Shown here: positions 9,279 through 16,497 of the stretch, piece after piece
How positions within the stretch are numbered: the stretch's first letter is position 1
How the letters are laid out: every line of letters begins with the position of its first letter
DNA from: Candidatus Fimousia stercorigallinarum
Lineage (GTDB): Bacteria; Bacillota; Clostridia; Lachnospirales; Lachnospiraceae
NCBI GenBank assembly: GCA_018715775.1
Contig: DVKZ01000085.1
Coordinates: forward strand, 1 to 37,289
Direction of reading: 5' to 3'
Length of the DNA: 37,289 bases
Translations under genes and position numbers: made by a program
The notes under the pieces: generated by a model
What the model was told of the DNA's origin: nothing
What the model saw: only the letters and a program-made list of their open reading frames with translations
Databases searched by the model: none

Positions 9279-9308
9279 ATTCTATAACAGGTTGTTCCGT
9301 TCTGTCAA
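9279..9308 (-). promoter_or_regulatory. Sigma-A promoter of the pheST T-box operon
   Basis: The minus strand has an exact TTGACA (9308-9303). It is followed either after 16 nt by TATAGA or after 18 nt by TAGAAT (9284-9279). It sits just upstream of the T-box leader. The rest of 9309-9425 between this promoter and the rightward one shows nothing I recognise. Confidence 0.7.
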
Positions 9309-9426
9309 TCCCGAAAATAATTTTTCAGACTAAAAACAGGATTTCTGTTCTCCGTCCCGACTACAGATCCGTGCATAAACCTCTTTTCTCCAGCCTATAA
9401 TGATAATAAGACATCGGTGTGCGTAC

Positions 9427-9455
9427 TTGTGAATCCGGCATTCTTATGATAAAAT
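9427..9455 (+). promoter_or_regulatory. Possible promoter of the YihY-family gene
   Basis: TTGTGA (9427-9432), 17-nt spacer, TAAAAT (9450-9455), ending about 60 nt before the ATG at 9517. A TATAAT at 9396-9401 is an alternative -10 but has no -35. Confidence 0.4.
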
Positions 9456-9516
9456 TTTAGTAACAATGATTGATATTCGCAGATAAGCACATATAGAACA
9501 GGAGAGGTTAACCGGC

Positions 9517-10338
9517 ATGATACAAATTATTGCAGCCGTTCAGGCAATTATGACAAAGATGCGGCAGGATCACATTGCGGCATTTGCAGCCCAGGCAGCA
9601 TTCTTTATTATTATATCAACATTTCCATTTATCATGTTTATTCTATATATTACCCGCTATATGCCATTTAATCAGGCGGATATTTTGATGGCATGCAGGG
9701 AGTATCTTCCTGGACAATACAGTTCTCTCGTCGTATCGATCATCGAAATGGTTTACGTCCAGCAGTCAACCGCCCTTCTCTCTTTTAATGCATTATCACT
9801 GTTATGGGCAGCAACGAAAGGCGTAAATTCCCTGATCAGCGGACTAAATTCTGTCTATGAAATTGATGAGGACCGAAATTTTATCATTATGCGTCTGCTT
9901 TCAGCCATGTACATTATCATTTTTACAGCGGCGATTATTTTCGGTCTTTTACTCCTCGTATTCGGAAATACAATTTATATTTATATTTGCAGATGGTTCC
10001 CGTTTTTGGAAGAAATCAATGTGTTATTTACACTGACAAGGATCTTTCTTAGTTTTACAATCTTCATCGTTGCTTTTTTGATCATTTACAAATTTTTACC
10101 AAGCCAGAAGATCCATTTTACGGAAGTCATTCCCGGAGCAATTTTTACTGCTGTCGGTTGGATCCTGTCTTCATTTATCTTTTCTCTGTACTATGGGAAC
10201 TTTAATACCATTTTCAATATGTATGGCAATCTGACCGGTTTACTGCTTGCATTGTTATGGTTATATTTCTGTATGTATATTTTACTGATCGGAGCAGAAA
10301 TCAATTACCATTTTTATCATAATGCTCAGTATTATTAG
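9517..10338 (+). CDS. YihY/virulence factor BrkB family membrane protein
   Basis: 273 residues, strongly hydrophobic, with about six membrane-spanning segments: near 28-48, 90-105, 128-150, 165-185, 205-225 and 240-262. It shows the family marks DHIAAFAAQAAFFIIISTFPF near the N terminus, ALSLLWAATKGVNSLISGLNSVY in the middle, and PGAIFTAVGWILSSFIFSLYYGNF followed by YGNLTGLLLALLWLYFCMYILLIGAEIN. The family was once called ribonuclease BN through an E. coli mis-assignment, so no nuclease role is claimed. Its transport or envelope function remains unclear. AGGAGAGG lies 9 nt before ATG 9517. It is a single-gene unit closed by its own terminator. Confidence 0.92.
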   Translation: MIQIIAAVQAIMTKMRQDHIAAFAAQAAFFIIISTFPFIMFILYITRYMPFNQADILMACREYLPGQYSSLVVSIIEMVYVQQSTALLSFNALSLLWAATKGVNSLISGLNSVYEIDEDRNFIIMRLLSAMYIIIFTAAIIFGLLLLVFGNTIYIYICRWFPFLEEINVLFTLTRIFLSFTIFIVAFLIIYKFLPSQKIHFTEVIPGAIFTAVGWILSSFIFSLYYGNFNTIFNMYGNLTGLLLALLWLYFCMYILLIGAEINYHFYHNAQYY

Positions 10339-10365
10339 AAATTTTCTCATATAATAAACGCAGAG

Positions 10366-10400
10366 CCGCCCGATCATCATCTGATCGGGCGGTATTTTTA
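10366..10400 (+). terminator. Terminator after the YihY-family gene
   Basis: An 11-bp perfect GC-rich stem (10366-10376 with 10382-10392) with a 5-nt loop is followed by TATTTTTATT. It sits between two convergent genes. The minus strand lacks a T tract after the stem, so it mainly serves the plus-strand gene. Confidence 0.85.
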
Positions 10401-10832
10401 TTGATTTTCATAATCCGTGATTGCCTTTACTTTAGCTCCTGATCTTCCGTCAGGATCAAATGTCAGAGATAAATACTCTTTTACCATCATTTTAGCTATT
10501 TCGATTCCCAGCACCTGTGATCCCATGGTAATGATATTCGCATGATTGGATAATTCCGCTCTCTGTGCCTGATAGATATCATGGATACAAGCTGCATAGG
10601 CACCTTTTACTTTATTTGCCGCGATGCAGACGCCAATTCCGGTTCCGCATAAGAGAATTCCTCTGTCGTATTCTTTAGCTGCAACCGCTTCTGCCACTTT
10701 GACAGCCGTATTCGCATAAATCGGATCATCACTTCCAAAATCTTCTACTTCATGCCCCAGACTCTTTACAAAGTCCATCAAGTTTAACTTATATTCTGTT
10801 GCGTTTGGGTCACATCCAAATACAATTTTCAT
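10398..10832 (-). CDS. RpiB/LacA/LacB-family sugar-phosphate isomerase
   Basis: 144 residues, the length of ribose-5-phosphate isomerase B and its relatives, which interconvert aldose and ketose phosphates. The conserved catalytic cysteine is C62 in LLCGTGIGVCIAANK, and a histidine of the SNHANI stretch (H97) matches the RpiB ring-opening histidine. The usual CDH near the N terminus is here CDPNATEYK (D8 kept, histidine replaced by proline). That suggests a substrate other than ribose 5-phosphate, perhaps a tetrose or other phosphate; this is inference. It lies 15 nt after the glycerol-1-phosphate-dehydrogenase-like gene and is the last gene of the GntR-headed operon. The real pentose-phosphate isomerase is probably elsewhere. 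Confidence 0.85.
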   Translation of the reverse strand: MKIVFGCDPNATEYKLNLMDFVKSLGHEVEDFGSDDPIYANTAVKVAEAVAAKEYDRGILLCGTGIGVCIAANKVKGAYAACIHDIYQAQRAELSNHANIITMGSQVLGIEIAKMMVKEYLSLTFDPDGRSGAKVKAITDYENQ

Positions 10833-10847
10833 CTTCTTTCCTCCTGA

Positions 10848-12029
10848 TCAGTCTCCATAAATACGTTTTGTGATTTTCTCTGCAATTTCTTCCATTCGCC
10901 CTTTTTGCACTGCAAGTTCTAAAATACTATAACGATCTCTGACTGTATAAGCATTCAGCATACTATAATAGAATAAATCCCTGTCAATCCCAACTTCTGA
11001 CGGTAATACAGGTGCACCGGCGATTGATAATAACCTTTCTACTTCTTCTCTGGATGGAGACAAATCCTGCACACAGTCCGGGATATCATCTTCCATCATT
11101 TCAAACACTTCCGCAATGATCGGAGTTGCAATTCCGACTTTAATACCATGAAGTTCCGGAAACTTCTTTTTTGCGATAAAATCCATTTCCCAATAATGGC
11201 TGAGCATATGTTCCGCTCCGGAAGCCGGTCTGGAAATCCCAACTAATGCCATAGCAACTCCCGTCAGCATCAATGCTTCGATCAAATAGAGGATTGCTTC
11301 CTCTTCCCTCTTTGCAATACCCTCTGCATGATCGACAACTTTTTCCAATGCTCTTTTTACCAAAATTACACACGTTTCACAGCATTCATCTCCTGCAATC
11401 TCTCTTGCAAGATACCAATCTGCCAATGCAGTCATCTTGCCGATCACATCGCCAAAACCTGCATGGATCAGCCGCATCGGTGCTTCTTTCATAATATCCG
11501 TGTCTCCGACAACTCCATATGGAAACGTTGCCACAAACGAAATTTTTTTCCCTTCTCTGATCAGAGGAGCACCATCTGCAACATATCCATCCATAGATGG
11601 CGCCGTACATACAATTATGTACGGAATTCCAGTTCTGGATGAGACGAATTTTGCTGTATCGTTCAAAGTTCCGGAGCCGACCGCTACGATAAGCCCTGTT
11701 CCCGGCCGCAGCTCCATCATCACTCTTCCGACCACGCTTTCATCCGGAATTAATATTCCATCTCCAGTCTGGAATACATAACTATTTACATCAAATCCGT
11801 CATCTTCCATTAACTGAAGCGCTTTTTTTCCAGCTGCTTCAAATGTATGATTATCGCTGATCATCGTAACCGGTCTGTCTTTAAACGCAGCCGCAAACTC
11901 GACCAGCTTCGGCAGCGTTCCTTTTCCAATCGCCAGATGCTCGATTCCAAATGTATGATGATGACCGCATTCACAGTCAAAACTGGCACCTGCCATTTCG
12001 TTCATTGTCATGTTTAAAATCTCATTCAT
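10848..12029 (-). CDS. sn-glycerol-1-phosphate dehydrogenase-like (AraM/EgsA family)
   Basis: 393 residues from the preferred start. It belongs to the metal-dependent iron-alcohol-dehydrogenase/DHQS-like fold. Visible are the NAD-binding GSGTLNDTAKFVSSRTGIPYI, the family motif APSMDGYVADGAPL, and the metal ligands D in HAGFGDVIGK, H in SGAEHMLSH and H in LHGIKVGIATP. AraM/EgsA enzymes reduce dihydroxyacetone phosphate to sn-glycerol 1-phosphate. Whether that is the substrate here, beside an atypical RpiB, is open. An ATG 18 nt further upstream exists, but it overlaps the ribosome site GGAAGG that serves ATG 12029, so 12029 is chosen. It follows the GntR gene by about 23 nt in the same operon. 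Confidence 0.85.
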   Translation of the reverse strand: MNEILNMTMNEMAGASFDCECGHHHTFGIEHLAIGKGTLPKLVEFAAAFKDRPVTMISDNHTFEAAGKKALQLMEDDGFDVNSYVFQTGDGILIPDESVVGRVMMELRPGTGLIVAVGSGTLNDTAKFVSSRTGIPYIIVCTAPSMDGYVADGAPLIREGKKISFVATFPYGVVGDTDIMKEAPMRLIHAGFGDVIGKMTALADWYLAREIAGDECCETCVILVKRALEKVVDHAEGIAKREEEAILYLIEALMLTGVAMALVGISRPASGAEHMLSHYWEMDFIAKKKFPELHGIKVGIATPIIAEVFEMMEDDIPDCVQDLSPSREEVERLLSIAGAPVLPSEVGIDRDLFYYSMLNAYTVRDRYSILELAVQKGRMEEIAEKITKRIYGD

Positions 12030-12052
12030 AGTACTTGTTCCTTCCATTTTTG

Positions 12053-12772
12053 TTATTTATAAACCGTAATCTCAAACATGGTCTTATAAGCCTGCGTTTT
12101 AATTTCAACATATTCTATAATCCGTTCTTTCGTATCATAAGTAATGCAGGACCGCACGCTGATCGGTTCACCTTCTTCGATTTCCAGCTGCATTGCCTCA
12201 TAGGCATTGGCTGCTTTTACTGACAGCATCTGGCGCATCTTTGCAATATGGATTCCATGCTCTTCAAACGTATTATAGAGGGAAATTTCCGTAAAATCGA
12301 TTTTCCGAAGATCCGGACAAAACTCCGTCGGATGAAAAGAGTTGGTCAAACTATATAATTCTCCATCAATATATCGAAGTCTCTCCAGATGAAAGACCAT
12401 ATCGCCTTCTGCGATACCAAGTTTTTCAGCGATAAACTCCGTCGCCGGTTCTACATTCTGCAAAAGAACTTTACTTCTTGCATCCTTTCCCTGCAGGCAG
12501 ACATCATTGTAAAATCCAATAACAGAATTCGTTTCATGTGCAATATGCGACGAATTACCGACAAAAAACGTTCCCTTTCCCTGCAAACGGATGATTTTCC
12601 CATCTTTTTCCAAAACATCGATCGCTTTTCGAATGGTCGGCCTGCTTGTATGAAAAATCTCACATAATTCACGCTCTCCGGGAAGAGGAGAATAATATTC
12701 CAAATATCTGTATTTCTCCAAAATATCTTCACTGACCTTTATATATAACGGTTTCTCTTTTCTCTCCTTCAT
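12053..12772 (-). CDS. GntR-family transcriptional regulator, HutC type (HTH plus UTRA)
   Basis: 239 residues. The N-terminal winged helix (about 5-75) contains the hallmark YSPLPGERELCEIFHTSRPTIRKAIDVLEKDGKIIRLQGKGTFFV. The C-terminal UTRA effector domain (about 95-235) includes FHLERLRYIDGELYSLTNSFHP and IEYVEIKTQAYKTMFEI. HutC-type regulators usually repress a neighbouring operon until a small metabolite binds UTRA. It heads the operon with the AraM-like and RpiB-like genes. It faces the Xaa-Pro aminopeptidase across a palindrome and two promoters, so both directions are plausible targets. GGAGGGAATGAT lies just before ATG 12772. Confidence 0.92.
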   Translation of the reverse strand: MKERKEKPLYIKVSEDILEKYRYLEYYSPLPGERELCEIFHTSRPTIRKAIDVLEKDGKIIRLQGKGTFFVGNSSHIAHETNSVIGFYNDVCLQGKDARSKVLLQNVEPATEFIAEKLGIAEGDMVFHLERLRYIDGELYSLTNSFHPTEFCPDLRKIDFTEISLYNTFEEHGIHIAKMRQMLSVKAANAYEAMQLEIEEGEPISVRSCITYDTKERIIEYVEIKTQAYKTMFEITVYK

Positions 12773-12795
12773 ATCATTCCCTCCTTCATGGTTAT

Positions 12796-12824
12796 ACTAT
12801 ACCACTGGATAAATATATTGTCAA
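12796..12824 (-). promoter_or_regulatory. Promoter of the gntR operon
   Basis: The minus strand has an exact TTGACA (12824-12819), 17-nt spacer, TATAGT (12801-12796). A half-operator-like CCAGTGGTA overlaps the spacer and -10, suggesting autorepression. Confidence 0.75.
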
Positions 12825-12826
12825 CA

Positions 12827-12853
12827 TTTTTATTTACCAGTGGTAAATAAAAA
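12827..12853. promoter_or_regulatory. 27-bp palindromic operator, probably for the GntR regulator
   Basis: Thirteen-base arms are perfect complements around a central G at 12840; the core is TTTACCAGTGGTAAA. It lies between the divergent promoters: 3 bp from the gntR -35 and 12 bp from the peptidase -35. A related TACCACTGG occurs again at 12800-12808 over the gntR -10. The assignment to this GntR protein is by position. Confidence 0.7.
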
Positions 12854-12864
12854 ACTTCTTTTAT

Positions 12865-12893
12865 TTGACATAACTACTATCTATTATTAAAAT
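12865..12893 (+). promoter_or_regulatory. Promoter of the Xaa-Pro aminopeptidase gene
   Basis: TTGACA (12865-12870), 17-nt spacer, TAAAAT (12888-12893), ending 23 nt before the ATG. It lies close to the palindromic operator. Confidence 0.7.
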
Positions 12894-12916
12894 ATGGGAA
12901 AAGGAGATATAGGATT

Positions 12917-14698
12917 ATGAAAAAGGAAATCACACAATTACAGCAAAAAATGGCAGAAATGTCCATTGATTATTATCTTGTACCAACTTCCGATTACCAT
13001 CATTCGGAATATATCAGCAATTATTTTAAATGTCGGGAATACCTTTCCGGTTTTACCGGTTCTGCAGGAACATTGCTTGTCAGTCAGACACAGGCCTGGC
13101 TCTGGGCGGACGGCCGATATCATATTCAGGCACAACAGGAACTTACCGGCACCGGAATCCATCTGATGAAAGATGGCCTTACTGGAGTTCCAACGCTTTC
13201 TGATTTTTTAAAAGAATGTATGGAAACGGGACAGACATTAGGCTTTGACGGCAGATTATATACCTCCGGTTTTATTTCCGGTTTAAAAAGAAAACTTTCT
13301 GCCAAACAGATTCTATTTGTCTATGATAAAGATCTGGTTCAGGAAATCTGGAAAGACCGACCAAAGCTGGTTGCGGAACCGGTCTATGTTTATCCGGAAC
13401 GTTATGCCGGAACAACCGTTTCTGAAAAAATAGCCGCTTATCGTGATTATTTAATGAAATATCAGGCAGATTGCCAGTTGCTTACCAGTCTGACCGATAT
13501 TGCATGGCTGTTTAATTTACGCGGTCATGATGTGGCTTGTACCCCCGTATTCTTGTCTTATGCTTTCCTCTCCCTTAAGGAGGTGATCTTATTTATCCAA
13601 GAAGGAGTTTTAACACAGGAAGCGAAAGAATATTTACAAAATAACGGCATTGAAACAAGAGATTATCACTCTTTTTATGACTTTGTGAAAAGCATTGAAC
13701 ACGTTCGTATGCTTGTTGATTATTCGGATTTAAATTATTGCTGTTATCAGTCTTTGTCTGATACAAATACCCTTCTTCGGGCAGCAAAATACACAACATC
13801 TGCTAAAATCATCAAAAATGATACAGAGATTGAACATACTCGTGCATGTCATCTGCGCGACGGTGTTTATATGACAAAATTTATGTATTGGTTAAAGAAT
13901 ACGATCCGTAAGCGCAGCTTATCGGAACTGGAAGCAGCCGCTTATATCGATCAGCTGCGTCTGTCTGATGATCTCGCACTCGATCTTAGTTTTGAAACCA
14001 TATCTGCGTATGGTAAAAATGCTGCGATCGTCCATTACAGACCCTCTGCAGAGTCTAACACTGTCGTAGAAGCAAAAGGAATGCTTCTGGTTGATTCCGG
14101 CGGCCATTATTTAGATGGTACAACAGATATCACCCGTACGTTTATCCTTGGCCCGATTACTGAAGAAGAAAAACTTTGCTATACGACAACATGCCGTTCC
14201 ATGCTCCATCTTGCCAATGCGAAGTTTTTAACCGGATGCCGCGGCAGCAATCTGGATTGTCTTGCCAGAGAGCCGATGTGGGAACTCGGTATCGACTTTT
14301 TACACGGCACCGGTCATGGTGTCGGTCATGTACTGAGTGTTCATGAAGGACCAAACAACTTCCGGTTCCGTGTCAATTCCGGCAATCTGGATGCAGTACT
14401 TCTTCCCGGAATGATCACAACAGATGAACCCGGCATTTATCAGGCAGAAAAATTCGGTATTCGAATCGAAAACGAATTACTGTGCAAAAAATGGAAACAA
14501 AATCAATATGGGCAATTCCTTGAATTCGAATACCTGACTTATGCTCCGATCGATCTGGATGGTATTGAACCGGATCTCATGAATGAGCAGGAAAAGCAAT
14601 GGCTCAATGATTATCATAAAAAAGTATATGAAAAGATCTCACCTTATCTTTCAAAAGATGAACGGAAATGGCTAAAAGAATATACAAGAGAAATATAA
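12917..14698 (+). CDS. Aminopeptidase P family protein (Xaa-Pro aminopeptidase, M24B)
   Basis: A dinuclear-metal peptidase that removes N-terminal residues before proline. The 593-residue form is the long, three-domain type: two creatinase-like N domains (about 1-130 with GFTGSAGTLLV and WADGRYHIQA; about 160-300 with TDIAWLFNLRGHDV), the pita-bread M24 domain (about 305-525), and a C-terminal M24_C tail. All five metal ligands are seen: D393, D404, H467, E504 and E518, in DSGGHYLDGTTDITRT, HGTGHGVGH, DEPG and IRIENE. No signal peptide, so cytoplasmic. AAGGAG precedes ATG 12917. It is divergent from the GntR operon and ends at a terminator. Confidence 0.95.
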   Translation: MKKEITQLQQKMAEMSIDYYLVPTSDYHHSEYISNYFKCREYLSGFTGSAGTLLVSQTQAWLWADGRYHIQAQQELTGTGIHLMKDGLTGVPTLSDFLKECMETGQTLGFDGRLYTSGFISGLKRKLSAKQILFVYDKDLVQEIWKDRPKLVAEPVYVYPERYAGTTVSEKIAAYRDYLMKYQADCQLLTSLTDIAWLFNLRGHDVACTPVFLSYAFLSLKEVILFIQEGVLTQEAKEYLQNNGIETRDYHSFYDFVKSIEHVRMLVDYSDLNYCCYQSLSDTNTLLRAAKYTTSAKIIKNDTEIEHTRACHLRDGVYMTKFMYWLKNTIRKRSLSELEAAAYIDQLRLSDDLALDLSFETISAYGKNAAIVHYRPSAESNTVVEAKGMLLVDSGGHYLDGTTDITRTFILGPITEEEKLCYTTTCRSMLHLANAKFLTGCRGSNLDCLAREPMWELGIDFLHGTGHGVGHVLSVHEGPNNFRFRVNSGNLDAVLLPGMITTDEPGIYQAEKFGIRIENELLCKKWKQNQYGQFLEFEYLTYAPIDLDGIEPDLMNEQEKQWLNDYHKKVYEKISPYLSKDERKWLKEYTREI

Positions 14699-14703
14699 AA
14701 TAA

Positions 14704-14738
14704 GGCGGTTCCCTCCAGTGGGTTCCGCCTCTTTTTAT
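14704..14738 (+). terminator. Terminator between the peptidase and the amino-acid-binding gene
   Basis: GGCGG (14704-14708) pairs with CCGCC (14725-14729), with an inner CCC/GGG pairing across a small internal loop, followed by TCTTTTTATT. The minus strand continues into TTATTTTATAT, so it can serve both convergent genes. Confidence 0.75.
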
Positions 14739-15571
14739 TCTTCTGACTTAGCTCTAAACCATTTATTATACAATTCCTGATAACTTCCCGATAAATCAAG
14801 CTGCTTCATAGCAACATTAAATTCATCGAGATATTTAAAATCTTTTCCGCACATGATACCATAACTGGATTCATCTTCGTTCAGATTAGCATCCAGGATT
14901 TCAATATTCGTGTCCGGATGATGATCCATATAATACTCTACTCCGGTTGCATCATAAATCGCAGCATCCAACCTTCCTCTTTCCAGTGCCCGGAACATTT
15001 TTGTTGAATTTTCAAAAGTTCGGATCGTATTATTATACTTCTTCAAATACTTTTCTAAATATTCATCGGCAGCAGTTCCTTTCTCCGCACCGAGTTTCAT
15101 ATGAACAAGATCTTTTCTTGACTCAACTTCTACGTCTTTATTCTTAATGATCGTCAGAGAATTTGAGAAGTAGGAATCCGTAAAGAGAAAATCTGCCTGT
15201 CTGGAATCTGTAATTGAGATGCCGCTGATCGCACAATCAATCTTTCCTTCTTCAATATCAGTCTCAATATCTGCCATCTGTTCTACTACCAGCACATAAT
15301 CAAATCCAAGATATTCGCTGATGATATCCAGGTAATCAATATCAAAGCCTTTCATCTCTCCTTGTTCATCTTGATAAGTAAATGGTGCAAAATCAGGGGA
15401 AACACCAATCTTTAATGTAACACCATCCATTGAACCTTTTGTATGCACTGCTGTAATATCTGTCTTTTCCTCTTCTTCTGCTGTGTCAGTGCTTTTGCTA
15501 AACGGATTCGAACAACCTGTCAGACTCAAAACAAAGGTTACTGTTAATAATAATGTAATAAATCTCTTCAT
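14735..15571 (-). CDS. Amino acid ABC transporter substrate-binding lipoprotein (SBP family 3)
   Basis: 278 residues. The N-terminal signal ends in a lipobox LTGC (about residues 17-20), so the mature protein is lipid-anchored outside the membrane. The substrate-binding core has the family-3 signatures LKIGVSPDFAPFTYQDEQGEMKGFDIDYLDIISEYLG, then DCAISGISITDSRQADFLFTDSYF, GAEKGTAADEYL and a C-terminal GSYQELYNKWF. It probably binds a polar amino acid; which one cannot be read. No permease or ATPase gene is adjacent, so it is an orphan binding protein that must work with a transporter encoded elsewhere or act as a sensor. Transcription probably starts from an extended -10 TGT-TATAAT at about 15602-15610. 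Start ATG 15571 has AGGAGAAATG upstream. Confidence 0.92.
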   Translation of the reverse strand: MKRFITLLLTVTFVLSLTGCSNPFSKSTDTAEEEEKTDITAVHTKGSMDGVTLKIGVSPDFAPFTYQDEQGEMKGFDIDYLDIISEYLGFDYVLVVEQMADIETDIEEGKIDCAISGISITDSRQADFLFTDSYFSNSLTIIKNKDVEVESRKDLVHMKLGAEKGTAADEYLEKYLKKYNNTIRTFENSTKMFRALERGRLDAAIYDATGVEYYMDHHPDTNIEILDANLNEDESSYGIMCGKDFKYLDEFNVAMKQLDLSGSYQELYNKWFRAKSEE

Positions 15572-15601
15572 TTTTCATTTCTCCTATCATCTTTGAGTCT
15601 A

Positions 15602-15610
15602 TATTATAAC
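15602..15610 (-). promoter_or_regulatory. Extended -10 promoter of the binding-protein gene
   Basis: The minus strand reads TGTTATAAT about 35 nt before the ATG. The -35 position is poor (TTTTTC), which fits an extended -10 promoter. Confidence 0.45.
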
Positions 15611-15661
15611 ACATTTGAAAACTAAGAAAAAGTTTTTACCAGTATTTGCTTTCTGAAAAAA

Positions 15662-15691
15662 GTATAAATTCTTTCTAAATGGTACATTCTT
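15662..15691 (+). promoter_or_regulatory. Possible forespore (sigma-F/sigma-G) promoter of sigG
   Basis: GTATA (15662-15666), 18-nt gap, CATTCTT (15685-15691). This matches the sigma-G pattern of GYATR and CATnMTA at all but the last base. GG at 15681-15682 could serve a sigma-F -10 but with a 14-nt gap. It lies 30 nt before the sigG start. Confidence 0.5.
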
Positions 15692-15720
15692 TTATTAAAG
15701 AATTTTCGGGAGGTAACGAT

Positions 15721-16497
15721 ATGGCTCTAAATAAAGTAGAAATCTGCGGGGTAAATACGTCTAAACTTCCCCTGTTAAGTGAACAACAAAAAGAAGAATT
15801 ATTTGAAAAAATTGAGCAGGGAGACCAACAGGCTCGCGAAGAATACATTAAGGGTAACCTTCGTCTGGTATTAAGCGTGATCCAGCGCTTTGGAAACAGC
15901 AACGAAAACGCTGATGATCTCTTTCAGGTTGGCTGTATTGGTCTTATGAAAGCGATTGATAATTTTGACAGAAGCCTGCATGTAAAATTTTCGACCTATG
16001 CAGTTCCTATGATTATCGGTGAAGTCCGAAGATACTTAAGAGATAACAATTCTATTCGTGTCAGCCGCTCTTTACGTGATATCGCTTACCGGGCAATATC
16101 AGCAAAAGAACGTCTTTTAAAAACAACAAATAAAGAACCTACGCTTGATGAAATTGCAAAAGAAATCGATATGGAGAAAGAGCAAGTGCTATTTGCCTTA
16201 GATGCAATCGCAAGTCCCGTTTCGCTTCATGAACCTCTTTATCAGGAGGGCGGTGACACTCTGTATTTGATGGATCAGGTTGGTGATAAAAAAAATACAG
16301 AAGAATCCTGGATTGAAAACATCTCTCTCAAAGAGGCTATGAAGCATCTTACGGAACGTGAAAAAAGAATTATCGATCTGCGTTTTTTCCGCGGTAAAAC
16401 CCAGACAGAAGTAGCGGAAGAAATCAGCATCAGTCAGGCTCAAGTCAGCCGTTTAGAAAAAAATGCGCTTCGTTCGATGAAACATTATCTGAGTTAA
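15721..16497 (+). CDS. sigG: RNA polymerase sigma-G, late forespore sigma factor
   Basis: 258 residues. It directs forespore gene expression after engulfment (small acid-soluble proteins, germinant receptors). The N terminus [16 protein letters not shown] is diagnostic of sigma-G (the anti-sigma/SpoIIAB-binding region). It is followed by region 2 ([53 protein letters not shown]), region 3 ([13 protein letters not shown]) and region 4 ([41 protein letters not shown]). An ATG 42 nt upstream is possible, but ATG 15721 has GGGAGGT 6 nt before it and matches the family N terminus. In B. subtilis and many Clostridia sigG follows sigE on the same strand. Here it is inverted and convergent with sigE, and the two genes overlap by 4 nt. 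Confidence 0.97.
   Translation: MALNKVEICGVNTSKLPLLSEQQKEELFEKIEQGDQQAREEYIKGNLRLVLSVIQRFGNSNENADDLFQVGCIGLMKAIDNFDRSLHVKFSTYAVPMIIGEVRRYLRDNNSIRVSRSLRDIAYRAISAKERLLKTTNKEPTLDEIAKEIDMEKEQVLFALDAIASPVSLHEPLYQEGGDTLYLMDQVGDKKNTEESWIENISLKEAMKHLTEREKRIIDLRFFRGKTQTEVAEEISISQAQVSRLEKNALRSMKHYLS

Noticed and set aside
9517..10338. Ribonuclease BN name for the YihY-family protein
   Set aside because: The protein is an integral membrane protein without nuclease motifs. The name is a historical mis-assignment from E. coli.
12029..12047. Upstream ATG (12047) as the start of the AraM-like gene
   Set aside because: This ATG includes the ribosome site GGAAGG of the next in-frame ATG and has none of its own.
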